NCBI RefSeq assembly: GCF_020531905.1
Contig: NZ_JAJAWG010000005.1
Coordinates: 62,001-126,000, forward strand
Length of the DNA stretch: 64,000 nucleotides
Direction of reading: 5' to 3'
Source of the DNA: Deefgea salmonis
Lineage (GTDB): Bacteria; Pseudomonadota; Gammaproteobacteria; Burkholderiales; Chitinibacteraceae
This document shows positions 8,468-17,130 of this stretch, one piece after another. The notes under the pieces were generated by a model. That model worked only from the letters and a program-made list of their open reading frames with translations, was not told the origin of the DNA and made no database searches. The position numbers were made by a program, and so were the translations under genes. How positions within the stretch are numbered: the stretch's first letter is position 1; each line of letters begins with the position of its first letter.

Positions 8468-8884
8468 TTAATCTGCGTATTGCTTTTTCTGACGTTCGCG
8501 GCGTTCTTGCGCTTCAACGGTTAAAGACGCGGTTGGCCGAGCCAAGAGGCGCAATAGGCCAATCGGTTCGCCAGTGTCTTCACAGAAACCGTAGTTGTTG
8601 GCGTCAATATTGCGCAGCGTAGAGTCGATTTTCATGAGCAATTTGCGCTCACGATCACGGGTACGCAATTCAAGTGCGTATTCTTCTTCGAGTGTTGCGC
8701 GATCTGCCGGATCAGGCGTGGCTTCTTGTTCTTGCAAATGATTGGTGGTTTGTGTCGCGTTGGCGACCAATTCATCTTTCATTTGCACCAAACGCTCGCG
8801 GAAAAACTCGAGTTGGTCCGCATTCATATAATCATCTTCTGAACCTTTCCAGTTGATGATGTCTTGTTCTGTGAGCTTGGCCAT
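8468..8884 (-). CDS. dksA: RNA polymerase-binding factor DksA, single-cysteine variant
   Basis: The 138-residue protein has the DksA layout: N-terminal helix, a coiled-coil hairpin with the tip containing DPADRATLEEEYALELRTRDRE (DxxDxA motif), then the globular end. DksA enters the polymerase secondary channel and works with ppGpp in the stringent response. The zinc finger is degenerate: the usual four cysteines are reduced to one (GFCEDTGEPIG, then LTVEAQ in place of the second CxxC). Similar CxxT/TxxA forms are known among alpha- and betaproteobacteria. It is first in a two-gene operon with the Fur-family regulator. Confidence 0.95.
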   Translation of the reverse strand: MAKLTEQDIINWKGSEDDYMNADQLEFFRERLVQMKDELVANATQTTNHLQEQEATPDPADRATLEEEYALELRTRDRERKLLMKIDSTLRNIDANNYGFCEDTGEPIGLLRLLARPTASLTVEAQERRERQKKQYAD

Positions 8885-9035
8885 GTTTCTTTCTCGCTTA
8901 TCTGTAAACCATTACTGAGGTAATCGCTGCTGATCAGCGCTTACATATGATGAAACAGTAAATGGGGAAGCAGCTTAATCAACAACGCTTTGTTATGCAA
9001 TACACCATTTATCACACTTTTGTTAATCCTTTCTC

Positions 9036-9338
9036 TTATTGCGCTAAAACCCAGCGAATGATAGTGCGTAAATCTTTGTCGTCGATTTGCTGGGCAGGCA
9101 TCGGAATCGGTCCCCATTTGCCGCCTGGCAAGCCTTTGCGGACTTCAGCCATTAACATTGCTTCGGCGTCTTTTTGGCCTTTGTACTTGGCCGCGACGTC
9201 TTTATACGACGGGCCAACAATTTTTTTGTCGATAGAATGACACGCTAAACAGTTGTATTTTGCCGCCACTTTTGCGCCATCGTCAGCGGCGAGTACGGGG
9301 GTAGCGAGTAAGGCTGAAATGAATATGATGCGAAACAT
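9036..9338 (-). CDS. Periplasmic class I cytochrome c (c551/c552-like)
   Basis: This 100-residue precursor has a cleavable signal peptide (MFRIIFISALLATPVLA, cut before ADDG). The mature part binds one haem at CLACH near residue 30 and has a likely methionine axial ligand in PIPMPAQ near the C-terminus. Its size and the GPSYKDVAAKY segment match the small c551/c552 electron carriers that deliver electrons to oxidases or nitrite reductase. An AGGAAT lies 8 nt before the ATG. It is monocistronic; its partner is not in the window. Confidence 0.92.
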   Translation of the reverse strand: MFRIIFISALLATPVLAADDGAKVAAKYNCLACHSIDKKIVGPSYKDVAAKYKGQKDAEAMLMAEVRKGLPGGKWGPIPMPAQQIDDKDLRTIIRWVLAQ

Positions 9339-9473
9339 GATTAAATTCCTTATGAAAATAACTGTGCTCTTTATTCTACTCCGCTTCCTCTAAAGCAAGG
9401 GGTCTGCGTAAGCGACGTGTTGGCTGTGCTACACTCGCGCGGTTAAAGCTTGGGTTTAGATTAGGAATAGAAA

Positions 9474-10337
9474 ATGGATCGGCGGGAGCGTTTTATGGCA
9501 ATGGCCATTGGTTTTTCAATCATTGCGCATGCCTTTCCGATTTTTGGCATCCAATTTGTGATGCCCGATCCGCGGCAGTTTTTATCGCAACAGCCCTTGG
9601 ATATTGTGCTGGTGAATCAAAAAACCAAAACTCGGCCAACCAAAACCGACGTTGAAGCGCAAGCCGATCTCGATGGTGGGGGCAATACCGATGCTGCCAA
9701 TCATCGGGTGAAATCACCGTTGCCTGCCGATAGCCGCGTGCCATCGCCGGAGTTAGAGCAAATTGAAGCGCAGCAAAAACAGCTGGAAGCGCGCGCTGAG
9801 CAGCTATTAACCCAGCTAAAAAATAATCCTAGCTTGAGCAATGCCGGTAAAAATAGCCCCGATCAGCAGCAAGGTCAGGGGCAGGCGGCAGAAACGCGTA
9901 AGCAACAAGATCTAAAAATGGCCGGTTTAGCCGCGCAAATTGATAAGCAAAATCACGATTATCAAAGCAAACCGCGCAAGGCGTTTGTCGGCGCGCGCGC
10001 CAGACAAACCAGTGTGGCCATGTATATGGACGATTGGCGGCAAAGAATCGAGAAAGTCGGCACACTGGCTTATCCGGTCGACAGCCATGGCAATAAAATC
10101 TATGGCCAGCTGCGCGTTACCGTCGAAATTGCCGCCGATGGCCGTTTGCTGCACGCCGAGATTGATAAATCATCGGGCAATTCACAATTGGATGCTGCGG
10201 CATTACGGATTTTAAAAATGTCATCGCCGTTTAAAAAACTGCCGCCAGATATGCTCGATGCCGCCGGTAAACCCGCTCAAATTCTCGTGATTACCCGCAC
10301 GTGGACGTTTGAGCGCCAAGCCACGTCGATAAACTAA
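9474..10337 (+). CDS. TonB-like energy transducer family protein
   Basis: This 287-residue protein has one N-terminal membrane anchor (about 10-30), a Gln/Lys-rich extended middle with a coiled-coil stretch ([21 protein letters not shown]), and a C-terminal TonB/TolA fold (about 195-280: [29 protein letters not shown] interrupted by ordinary turns, then [19 protein letters not shown]). Such proteins span the periplasm to transmit proton-motive energy to outer membrane receptors, but no exbBD follows here. Its TAA stop overlaps the ruvC ATG by one base, so the two are coupled. Confidence 0.85.
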   Translation: MDRRERFMAMAIGFSIIAHAFPIFGIQFVMPDPRQFLSQQPLDIVLVNQKTKTRPTKTDVEAQADLDGGGNTDAANHRVKSPLPADSRVPSPELEQIEAQQKQLEARAEQLLTQLKNNPSLSNAGKNSPDQQQGQGQAAETRKQQDLKMAGLAAQIDKQNHDYQSKPRKAFVGARARQTSVAMYMDDWRQRIEKVGTLAYPVDSHGNKIYGQLRVTVEIAADGRLLHAEIDKSSGNSQLDAAALRILKMSSPFKKLPPDMLDAAGKPAQILVITRTWTFERQATSIN

Positions 10338-10858
10338 TGCGTATCCTCGGTATCGACCCCGGTTCGCGCACCACTGGTTTTGGCGTGATTGATGTGGTGG
10401 GACAAAATCGTATTTATGTGGCATCGGGCTGTATCAAAACCCAAGGCGGGCCGCTGCCCGAGCGGATTAAAATTATCCTCGACGGCATCGCCGAAATTAT
10501 CCGCACCTACCAGCCCGATGAATCGGCGGTGGAGCAAGTGTTCGTCAACGTTAACCCTGCCGCCACCTTGATGCTCGGCCAAGCGCGCGGCGCAGCGGTG
10601 GCCGCCTTGGTGTTGGCTAACTTGCCGGTTGCTGACTACACCGCGCTGCAAGTCAAGCAGGCGGTGGTCGGCAATGGCCACGCCGATAAAGAACAAGTGG
10701 GCCTGATGGTGCAGCGGCATTTACGCCTCTCGGGCGTACCACAAGCCGACGCCGCCGACGCGCTCGGCGTCGCCCTCACTCACGCCCAACACAGCGGCGG
10801 CATCGCCAAAAAACTAATGGAACATCAACTTTCAATGAAACGCGGCCGCATGGCGTAG
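10337..10858 (+). CDS. ruvC: Crossover junction endodeoxyribonuclease RuvC
   Basis: The 173-residue nuclease resolves Holliday junctions with RuvAB. Catalytic acidic residues are visible: D7 in [10 protein letters not shown], the glutamate in SAVEQVFV, and the aspartates in [13 protein letters not shown]. Length and motifs match the family. It overlaps the preceding TonB-like gene by one base, while ruvA and ruvB are 2 kb downstream, separated by unrelated membrane-protein genes. A 47-bp dyad begins 5 bp after its stop. Confidence 0.97.
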   Translation: MRILGIDPGSRTTGFGVIDVVGQNRIYVASGCIKTQGGPLPERIKIILDGIAEIIRTYQPDESAVEQVFVNVNPAATLMLGQARGAAVAALVLANLPVADYTALQVKQAVVGNGHADKEQVGLMVQRHLRLSGVPQADAADALGVALTHAQHSGGIAKKLMEHQLSMKRGRMA

Positions 10859-10862
10859 TGTG

Positions 10863-10909
10863 GGTATTGCTCGCTGAGGCATGGCTAATCATCATTGTGT
10901 CTATATACC
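10863..10909. repeat. 47-bp GGTAT-N37-ATACC dyad (exact, intergenic)
   Basis: Begins 5 bp after the ruvC stop and ends before the LysE-family ribosome site. Its first ten bases (GGTATTGCTC) are identical to those of the copies at 5482 and 58154. Confidence 0.65.
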
Positions 10910-10930
10910 TGTGAATTAATTGAGGATTTC

Positions 10931-11557
10931 ATGCTGCTTGCGCCAGAACAATTCATTGCATTTTTGAGTGCCGCATTACTGATTACGCTTTCGCCCGGCC
11001 CAGATAATTTAATGGTACTTAGTATTGGTGCGACGCGAGGTCGATTGCGTGGGATGGCATTTGGCCTTGGTTGTGCGCTGGGTTGTTTAAGTCATACCTT
11101 ACTCGCGGCATTGGGCGTGAGTGCCTTGATTGCGGCTTCGCCGTTTGCATTTACTGCACTCAAAATCGCCGGTGGTGTGTACCTCATTTATTTAGGCTGG
11201 CAGGCACTAAAGCGTCGAGGCGGCTCAAAAATCACAAGCAATCATCATCAAGAGAGTACGCGGACATTATTTATACGCGGTGTCATTGCCAATTCAATCA
11301 ACCCCAAAGTAGTGCTGTTTTTTCTGGCTTTTTTGCCGCAATTTGTGATGACTGCTCGCGGTGATGCCGCATGGCAGATTGTCCAATTAGGGGTGATATT
11401 CACTGTGCAAGCGATGCTGCTATTTGCGGTGCTTGGGTTTTTTGCTGGGCATATTGGGCAATGGTTTAATCGCAATGCCAAAGCGAGTGCGTGGTTAGAC
11501 CGAATTGCGGGGTCGATTTTTATCGCCTTGGGACTCAAACTCATTATTCATCCTTAA
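10931..11557 (+). CDS. LysE/RhtB-family amino acid exporter
   Basis: The product has 208 residues from the ATG at 10931, preceded by TGAGGA. Six hydrophobic segments and the conserved N-terminal LITLSPGPDNLMVLS mark the LysE/RhtB family, which exports amino acids or related metabolites from the cytoplasm. The substrate (for example homoserine, threonine or leucine) cannot be told. The gene for the small membrane protein follows 11 bp downstream, so co-transcription is likely. Confidence 0.9.
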   Translation: MLLAPEQFIAFLSAALLITLSPGPDNLMVLSIGATRGRLRGMAFGLGCALGCLSHTLLAALGVSALIAASPFAFTALKIAGGVYLIYLGWQALKRRGGSKITSNHHQESTRTLFIRGVIANSINPKVVLFFLAFLPQFVMTARGDAAWQIVQLGVIFTVQAMLLFAVLGFFAGHIGQWFNRNAKASAWLDRIAGSIFIALGLKLIIHP

Positions 11558-11568
11558 GGCCAATACCT

Positions 11569-12036
11569 ATGACTATCAATGATTACGCGCTGTGGCGTGG
11601 GCTGCATGTGTTGGGCGTGGTGTTGTGGATTGGTGGCGTGGCCTTTGTGACGACGATTCTGATTCCAGCGCTGCGCCGCAGTGGTAATGATTATGCTTTG
11701 TTTGAGAAGCTCGAACATCGTTTTGGTTTGCAGGCCAAATTCAGTACGCAAATTGTGCTGATTTCGGGCTTGGCGATGTTGTATCTCAGCGATACTTGGT
11801 CGCGCTTGGCCGATACCTGGTGGCTGTGGGCGATGATTGTTACGTGGGGTATCTTCACGTTGATGTTGTTTGTGCTCGAGCCGTGGCTAATCCATCGTTG
11901 GTTAAAGCGCAAAGCGCAGCTTGATCCAGCGGCAACGATGCGCTTGTTGCAGCGATTGCATTACGCTTTACTCGCGCTTAGTTTGCTCACCGTTGGTGCT
12001 GGCGTGGTGGGGGCGCATGGCGGCGCTTGGTTTTAA
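11569..12036 (+). CDS. Small integral membrane protein, CopD-like
   Basis: The 155-residue protein starts at MTINDYALWRGLHVLG and has four hydrophobic helices. The helix with H13 (WRGLHVLGVVLWIGGVAF) and the late LHYALLALS resemble the CopD/DUF2269 type of four-helix membrane proteins that carry helix histidines. Copper uptake or haem binding is possible, but no function is established. It lies 11 bp after the LysE-type gene and before a PAP2 phosphatase gene on the same strand. Confidence 0.7.
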   Translation: MTINDYALWRGLHVLGVVLWIGGVAFVTTILIPALRRSGNDYALFEKLEHRFGLQAKFSTQIVLISGLAMLYLSDTWSRLADTWWLWAMIVTWGIFTLMLFVLEPWLIHRWLKRKAQLDPAATMRLLQRLHYALLALSLLTVGAGVVGAHGGAWF

Positions 12037-12111
12037 GGGCATGACTTATTACCCGTATTGTTATTTTGGCTTCAGCTAAAATCGCGCAAAATTAATTTGG
12101 ATCGAAGAAAA

Positions 12112-12747
12112 ATGCGTTCTTTTAGCTTACGGCAACATCCTCGCACCCAGGTCGTGCGGCGTTTTCAATGGCTGGCGATCGGCGGTATGGCGCTATTGCT
12201 ACTACTGATCTTGTCACTGGACCATTCTTACTTAAATACCCTCGACGTGGCGATGAGCCAAGCGCTGTATAACGGACCCGTTCGCTTAAGCCAAATCTTG
12301 GCTGCGCTGATGAGTTTTAGCGGTTCGCTGGTGTTGGCCGTGGGGCTGGCGGCGTATTTTTGGCGCTCAGATCGGCTGGCCGCCATCGGTTTACCGCTGA
12401 GCGTGGGCGCGTGCTGGGCTTTGGCGGCGGCGATTAAATACACGGTGCAAAGACCCCGACCCGAGATTTTGCATTTGGCGCACGCCAGTTCGCCCTCGTT
12501 TCCCAGTGGCCATTCGATGGCAGCGTGGTCGCTGTCGATGGGGCTGGCGTTTATTTTTGCTCAGCGTTATCCCGAGCGACAAAGCCTTTTTTATTGCTTG
12601 GCGCTGCTTTTCGCCGTGGTGTGTGGTCTATCGCGTGTGGTTTTAGGCGTGCATTATTTTAGCGATGTGCTGGCGGGCTTTGCAGCGGCCACGTTGATTG
12701 TGGCGGTTTTTGTCATGCGCTACGCCAAGTCGCGGCAGGATTTTTAG
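12112..12747 (+). CDS. PAP2-superfamily membrane phosphatase
   Basis: The product has 211 residues from the ATG at 12112 (the frame is open to TTG 12058). Five to six membrane helices carry the three PAP2 phosphatase motifs: KYTVQRPRP (about residue 108), PSFPSGHS (about 133), and SRVVLGVHYFSDVLAG (about 178), with the catalytic histidines of motifs 2 and 3 present. Relatives dephosphorylate undecaprenyl pyrophosphate, phosphatidylglycerophosphate or phosphatidic acid at the periplasmic face; which of these applies is open. Confidence 0.9.
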   Translation: MRSFSLRQHPRTQVVRRFQWLAIGGMALLLLLILSLDHSYLNTLDVAMSQALYNGPVRLSQILAALMSFSGSLVLAVGLAAYFWRSDRLAAIGLPLSVGACWALAAAIKYTVQRPRPEILHLAHASSPSFPSGHSMAAWSLSMGLAFIFAQRYPERQSLFYCLALLFAVVCGLSRVVLGVHYFSDVLAGFAAATLIVAVFVMRYAKSRQDF

Positions 12748-12910
12748 CCCGTAGCGGCTTATTTGCGGTGCGCTGATTTCAAAGTGAACGAACGTCCGGT
12801 ATTCGCTGTTACAATTGAGTGCATTCATGGGTCGGCCGAGACCGACATGTTGTCGATTGTCGTGACGATGAGTCGGCGACTCTTTTGCTCCACTTTAAGG
12901 AAATCAGCGC

Positions 12911-13504
12911 ATGATCGGACGTCTTACTGGCCTTATTCTCGAAAAACAGCCGCCGCATATTGTGATTGACGTGAATGGCGTTGGTTATGAAGTGGATGTG
13001 CCGATGAGCACATTTTATGTGCTGCCGCATTTGGGTGAAAAAACCACGCTGTTTACGCATTTATTGGTGCGCGAAGACGCGCAATTGCTCTACGGTTTTG
13101 CCAGTAAAGACGAGCGCAACAGCTTTCGTACCTTAATTAAAGTCTCGGGCATTGGCGCCAAAATTGCCTTGGCGATTTTATCGGGCATGGGCGCGGACGA
13201 ATTAGCCAGCGCGGTGGCCGCCGAAGACATTAAGCGCCTATCGACTATCCCCGGCATTGGCAAAAAAACTGCTGAGCGTTTGGTGCTCGAATTACGCGGC
13301 AAGTTGGCGACCAGCAGCTTAACCAGTACGCCAGGCGGTCTGCCATTTGCGACCACGCCGGATGATCGAAGTGATATTCTCAACGCCTTGCTGGCCTTGG
13401 GTTACAACGAGCGCGAAGCCAATATGGCGATGAAAACGCTGCCGCTGGATGCCGATGTTTCTACTGGCATTCGCATGGCGCTTAAATCGTTGGCCAAAGG
13501 CTAA
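12911..13504 (+). CDS. ruvA: Holliday junction DNA helicase subunit RuvA
   Basis: The 197-residue protein has the N-terminal OB domain ([20 protein letters not shown]), two helix-hairpin-helix motifs ([20 protein letters not shown] and [19 protein letters not shown]) and a C-terminal domain that contacts RuvB. As a tetramer it binds the four-way junction and recruits RuvB. TAAGGA lies upstream. ruvB follows 120 bp later, with a 47-bp dyad in the gap. Confidence 0.97.
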   Translation: MIGRLTGLILEKQPPHIVIDVNGVGYEVDVPMSTFYVLPHLGEKTTLFTHLLVREDAQLLYGFASKDERNSFRTLIKVSGIGAKIALAILSGMGADELASAVAAEDIKRLSTIPGIGKKTAERLVLELRGKLATSSLTSTPGGLPFATTPDDRSDILNALLALGYNEREANMAMKTLPLDADVSTGIRMALKSLAKG

Positions 13505-13559
13505 GGCGTTTTGAGTCGCCCGTAGAATCAGTGTGGCGTCGTATACCACTTAGCAGCAT

Positions 13560-13606
13560 GGTATTTAGCTGCAGCCTTTGATTTTCAATGGCTGGGTTCA
13601 GATACC
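13560..13606. repeat. 47-bp GGTAT-N37-ATACC dyad (exact, intergenic)
   Basis: Lies between ruvA and ruvB and ends 19 bp before the ruvB start. The centre could fold as AGCCTTTGA/TCAATGGCT with one mismatch. Confidence 0.65.
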
Positions 13607-13624
13607 CAACTAAAAGTAAAAATC

Positions 13625-14665
13625 ATGATCGAAACTGACTCGCTGTTTTCAGCTCCGCCGCCCGATCGATTGATTGCGGCGCAAAAGATTTCCAGCAATG
13701 AAGACATGCAAGAGCGGGCTTTACGGCCTAAATTGCTCGACGAATACGTCGGGCAAATGAAGGCGCGCGGCCAGCTGGAGATTTTTATTGAAGCGGCGAA
13801 AAAGCGCGGTGAAGCGCTGGATCATGTGCTGTTGTTTGGCCCACCGGGTTTGGGCAAGACCACACTGGCGCATATCATCTCCCGCGAATTGGGGGTGAAT
13901 TTGCGGCAAACGTCGGGTCCGGTGTTGGAACGTGCTGGCGATTTGGCGGCATTGCTGACCAATCTTGAGCCGCACGACGTACTGTTTATTGATGAAATCC
14001 ATCGACTCTCGCCGGTGGTAGAAGAAATTCTCTACCCAGCGCTCGAAGACTTTCAGCTCGATATTATGATTGGTGAAGGCCCTGCGGCGCGCTCAGTCAA
14101 ACTCGATCTGCCACCGTTTACCTTGATTGGTGCGACCACGCGCGCTGGGATGTTGACCAATCCGCTGCGCGATCGTTTTGGCATTGTGGCGCGTTTAGAG
14201 TTTTATACGCCTGAAGAGCTAACCCGCATCGTCACGCGTTCGGCTAGCTTGATGCAGGTGGAGATGGACGAAGCGGGCGCGTTTGAAGTGGCGCGGCGCT
14301 CACGCGGCACGCCGCGGATTGCCAATCGTTTATTGCGGCGAGTGCGCGATTTTGCTGAAGTGAAACACGATGGCAAAGTCACGCGCGAAGTGGCGGATGC
14401 GGCGCTGCAAATGCTCGACGTCGATCATGCCGGTTTGGATGTGATGGATAGAAAAGTATTACGCGCGATTTTGGATAAATTTGCCGGTGGTCCAGTGGGC
14501 TTGGACAATGTGGCGGCGGCGATTGGTGAATCGTCCGATACCATCGAAGAAGTGATTGAGCCGTATTTAATTCAACAAGGCTTTTTGCAGCGCACGCCGC
14601 GTGGCCGCATGGCGACTTTAAGTGCTTATCTACATTTTGGATTAGAAGCACCAAAAACGGAGTGA
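13625..14665 (+). CDS. ruvB: Holliday junction branch migration ATPase RuvB
   Basis: The 346-residue AAA+ ATPase has Walker [10 protein letters not shown] (about residue 72), Walker B LFIDEIHR, sensor 1 IGATTRAG, the arginine finger region in NPLRDRFG, and the C-terminal winged-helix domain ([15 protein letters not shown]). It forms hexamers that pump DNA through the RuvA-bound junction. The length and all motifs are normal. Last gene of the ruv set. Confidence 0.97.
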   Translation: MIETDSLFSAPPPDRLIAAQKISSNEDMQERALRPKLLDEYVGQMKARGQLEIFIEAAKKRGEALDHVLLFGPPGLGKTTLAHIISRELGVNLRQTSGPVLERAGDLAALLTNLEPHDVLFIDEIHRLSPVVEEILYPALEDFQLDIMIGEGPAARSVKLDLPPFTLIGATTRAGMLTNPLRDRFGIVARLEFYTPEELTRIVTRSASLMQVEMDEAGAFEVARRSRGTPRIANRLLRRVRDFAEVKHDGKVTREVADAALQMLDVDHAGLDVMDRKVLRAILDKFAGGPVGLDNVAAAIGESSDTIEEVIEPYLIQQGFLQRTPRGRMATLSAYLHFGLEAPKTE

Positions 14666-14966
14666 TCGACATCTTCGTGTAAATAATACGCAATTTATGC
14701 CATTCCATTAAAACTTCATCGATTTGCCGATGATAAATCCCGTAAAATAAGTAAACTTTTTGTGGTCTGGCCACTCCAATTGGCAATGTGACCGCGTCCT
14801 ATTGCCGACGCGGCCGTTTGGCCAAATCCATCCGCATGCCAAGTTTGCGCCGTCTGGCAGTATCGCAGCCGCGTTGTACGCTTCGTTGGCGAATCAATTT
14901 TTCTACCTTGAACGCGAAATCGAGCAGTGACTCGAGTTTGCTGAGTCCTATTTGGAGTTTTGCTAC
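14666..14966. other. Intergenic region upstream of tolQ, no assigned gene
   Basis: About 300 bp where ybgC often sits in other proteobacteria. A short open frame of about 55-60 codons ends with TGA at 14928-14930 but has no ribosome site and no family resemblance. No YbgC thioesterase motif is present in any frame. Confidence 0.5.
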
Positions 14967-15644
14967 ATGGCACCTGTTGAAGATATGTCGATTATTAGCT
15001 TGGTTTTGCAAGCGAGCTTGGTCGTTCAGATGGTGATGGTGTTGTTATTGGCGCTGTCGTTCATGTCGTGGTGGCATATTTTTACCAAGCATTTCACTTT
15101 AAGTACCGCCAAAAAACATACCGATGAGTTTGAAGACCGCTTTTGGAGCGGTTCGGATTTGAATGCCTTGTATGAGCAGGTGAAACACAGCCGCAACAAT
15201 ATCGGCATGGAAAAAATCTTTATGGCCGGTTTTAGCGAGTTTTTAAAATTGCGCCAAAAATCGGGCATGGAACTGTCCGATGTGATGGAAGGCACCCGCC
15301 GCGCGATGCGGGCGTCTTGCCAGCGTGAACTGGATTATTTAGATAAGCACACGTCGTTTTTGGCCTCGGTCGGTTCAGTCAGCCCGTATATCGGTTTGTT
15401 TGGTACGGTGTGGGGCATTATGTATGCGTTTAAAGGCTTGGGGAATGTTGGCCAAGCGACGTTAGCCACCGTAGCACCGCATATTGCCGAGGCTTTGGTG
15501 GCTACAGCGATTGGTTTGTTTGCCGCGATTCCTGCCGTGGTGGCGTATAACCGCTTTGCCCATGATGTGGATCGTTTAGCCGGACGTTTTGATACGTTTA
15601 TTGAAGAATTCTCCAATGTATTGCAACGCCAAATTGGGCGCTAA
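14967..15644 (+). CDS. tolQ: Tol-Pal system protein TolQ
   Basis: The product has 225 residues from the ATG at 14967 (GGAG at 14954-14957). Three membrane helices: about 15-40, and a pair near 135-160 and 170-195 with SVSPYIGLFGTVWGIMYAF and IAEALVATAIGLFAAIPAVVAYNRF, the proton-channel helices shared with ExbB and MotA. With TolR it uses proton motive force to energise TolA for outer-membrane constriction at division. First gene of tolQRAB; a CGCAGAGGC repeat separates it from tolR. Confidence 0.95.
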   Translation: MAPVEDMSIISLVLQASLVVQMVMVLLLALSFMSWWHIFTKHFTLSTAKKHTDEFEDRFWSGSDLNALYEQVKHSRNNIGMEKIFMAGFSEFLKLRQKSGMELSDVMEGTRRAMRASCQRELDYLDKHTSFLASVGSVSPYIGLFGTVWGIMYAFKGLGNVGQATLATVAPHIAEALVATAIGLFAAIPAVVAYNRFAHDVDRLAGRFDTFIEEFSNVLQRQIGR

Positions 15645-15667
15645 GTATAAAAAATATTGAACTACAG

Positions 15668-15742
15668 CGGCGCAGAGGCGCAGAGAAAAACAACTTCGAT
15701 TTTGAATTTCTCCGTGCCTCCGTGCCTCGGTGTCTTGGTGGT
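15668..15742. repeat. CGCAGAGGC-type inverted repeat (locus 2), between tolQ and tolR
   Basis: GGCGCAGAGGCGCAGAGA (15668-15686) faces CTCCGTGCCTCCGTGCCTCG (about 15709-15742) across a short AT-rich loop, giving a potential hairpin within the tol operon mRNA. Confidence 0.65.
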
Positions 15743-15788
15743 TTAAGACGTGGCTTTAAATTGCCGCCATATTCTAAGGATTGATCTT

Positions 15789-16202
15789 ATGGCTCGTCGC
15801 CCTCGCCGTGCTAAGAATGAAATTAATGTCGTGCCGTATGTTGATGTGATGTTGGTGTTGTTGGTGATCTTTATGGTCGCCGCACCGGGAATGCCCTCGG
15901 GTTTGGTTGAGCTGCCTTCGGCTGGCAAATCGAGCCAGCAAGTGACCGGCAATCCAATGACGGTGGATATTGATAAAGATGGCGCGATTTCGCTCAAAGA
16001 CGGTCAAGAAGTGACGTCTTATCCCGACGCCAAGGCACTCGCTGCGGCGATTAAAATCAAAGTGGATGCTGCCGCCGGGACTGAGCGTCCTGTGGTAATC
16101 GCTGCAGATAAAAATGTTCGTTATGACGCGGTGATGCAAACCACCGATGCGCTACGCATGGCTGAAATCCCCCGAGTTGCTTTACAGGTCTCACAGCAGT
16201 AA
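15789..16202 (+). CDS. tolR: Tol-Pal system protein TolR
   Basis: The product has 137 residues from the ATG at 15789, with TAAGGA 8 nt upstream. An arginine-rich start (MARRPRRAK) is followed by the single membrane helix containing the essential aspartate (INVVPYVDVMLVLLVIFMV), then a periplasmic ExbD/TolR domain. It is the proton-channel partner of TolQ. Its TAA overlaps the tolA ATG by one base. Confidence 0.94.
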   Translation: MARRPRRAKNEINVVPYVDVMLVLLVIFMVAAPGMPSGLVELPSAGKSSQQVTGNPMTVDIDKDGAISLKDGQEVTSYPDAKALAAAIKIKVDAAAGTERPVVIAADKNVRYDAVMQTTDALRMAEIPRVALQVSQQ

Positions 16203-17113
16203 TGAAGCCAAATCAATCCAATTATCCGTCTGAACATCAAGGCCTGGCGCTGGTTTTAGCCATTGCGATGCATTTGCTGTTGCTCGGATTATTGCTGTTT
16301 TCTGTGCAATGGAAAACCAAGCAGCCTGATCCGGTAGTGGTCGAATTATGGGGCGCGCCGCCGCCAGCACCGGTACGCCAGTCGGTGGTTGAAGCCAAAC
16401 CAGTGCGTAAAGTGGTGGCCAAAGTTGAGCCGCAAATTGACCCAGTCAAAGCGCCGGATGTGGTGACGGAAAAAATCAAAGCTAAGCCAACGCCAACGGT
16501 GAAACCAACGCCGACGCCGACGGCCAAACCGACGCCAACGCCAAGTGCTAAGCCGACCGCTAAACCGAGCGCCAAGCCTACCGTGCAGCCAACCCCAGTG
16601 GCGACGGCTAAGCCAAGCGTGGTGGTTCCGCCGCCAGCGAAAGCCAGCGCTGCGCCGAAAAAAGCCGAAGTGAAAAAACCAAAAAGCGAATTAGAAAGCG
16701 CATTGGGTTTTGATAATTTATTAGGTGCCGATACGCAGAGCAAACCTAATCCGAACGCCAAAGCCGGCGGTAAAGTCGGTGGCACTGGTGACACCGTTGG
16801 TGCTACGGGTGGCGCAGGTAAAGGCAAGGGCTCGGGTGTGGGTGAAGGTTATGCGCGTGGCGTGGGGCAAGATATTAAACAGAAGATTGTTTATACCCCA
16901 GGCAATCAAAATCCACGCGTGACGTATAAGATTCATTTATTGCCCAGCGGTGAGATTCGCCAAATTGAGTTGATCAAAGCCAGTGGCGACCCGAAATGGG
17001 ATGAAGCGGTGAAGCGCGCAATTCAGCTGTATGCGCCATTCCCAAAACCGCCAGCCGGCGCAACATTTAATGATTACCGTGATATTCGCTGGGAATTTGC
17101 CCCCAAAGAGTAA
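16202..17113 (+). CDS. tolA: Tol-Pal system protein TolA
   Basis: The 303-residue protein has an N-terminal membrane anchor (about 15-36), a long periplasmic stalk, and a C-terminal TonB/TolA domain (about 215-300, with PRVTYKIHLLPSGEIRQIEL). The stalk is atypical: instead of the Ala/Lys/Glu helix of E. coli TolA it has degenerate K-P-T-P-T/A-K-P-S/T repeats (residues about 95-135), predicting an extended polyproline-like rod, and then a glycine-rich linker. It links the inner-membrane motor to Pal and TolB. Confidence 0.9.
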   Translation: MKPNQSNYPSEHQGLALVLAIAMHLLLLGLLLFSVQWKTKQPDPVVVELWGAPPPAPVRQSVVEAKPVRKVVAKVEPQIDPVKAPDVVTEKIKAKPTPTVKPTPTPTAKPTPTPSAKPTAKPSAKPTVQPTPVATAKPSVVVPPPAKASAAPKKAEVKKPKSELESALGFDNLLGADTQSKPNPNAKAGGKVGGTGDTVGATGGAGKGKGSGVGEGYARGVGQDIKQKIVYTPGNQNPRVTYKIHLLPSGEIRQIELIKASGDPKWDEAVKRAIQLYAPFPKPPAGATFNDYRDIRWEFAPKE

Positions 17114-17130
17114 TGACTTAGGAGAAGAGT

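Noticed and set aside
14750-14930. Open frame before tolQ ending in LEREIEQ, possible ybgC remnant
   Set aside because: No thioesterase motif, no ribosome site or convincing start; composition is ambiguous, so it is not called as a gene or pseudogene.
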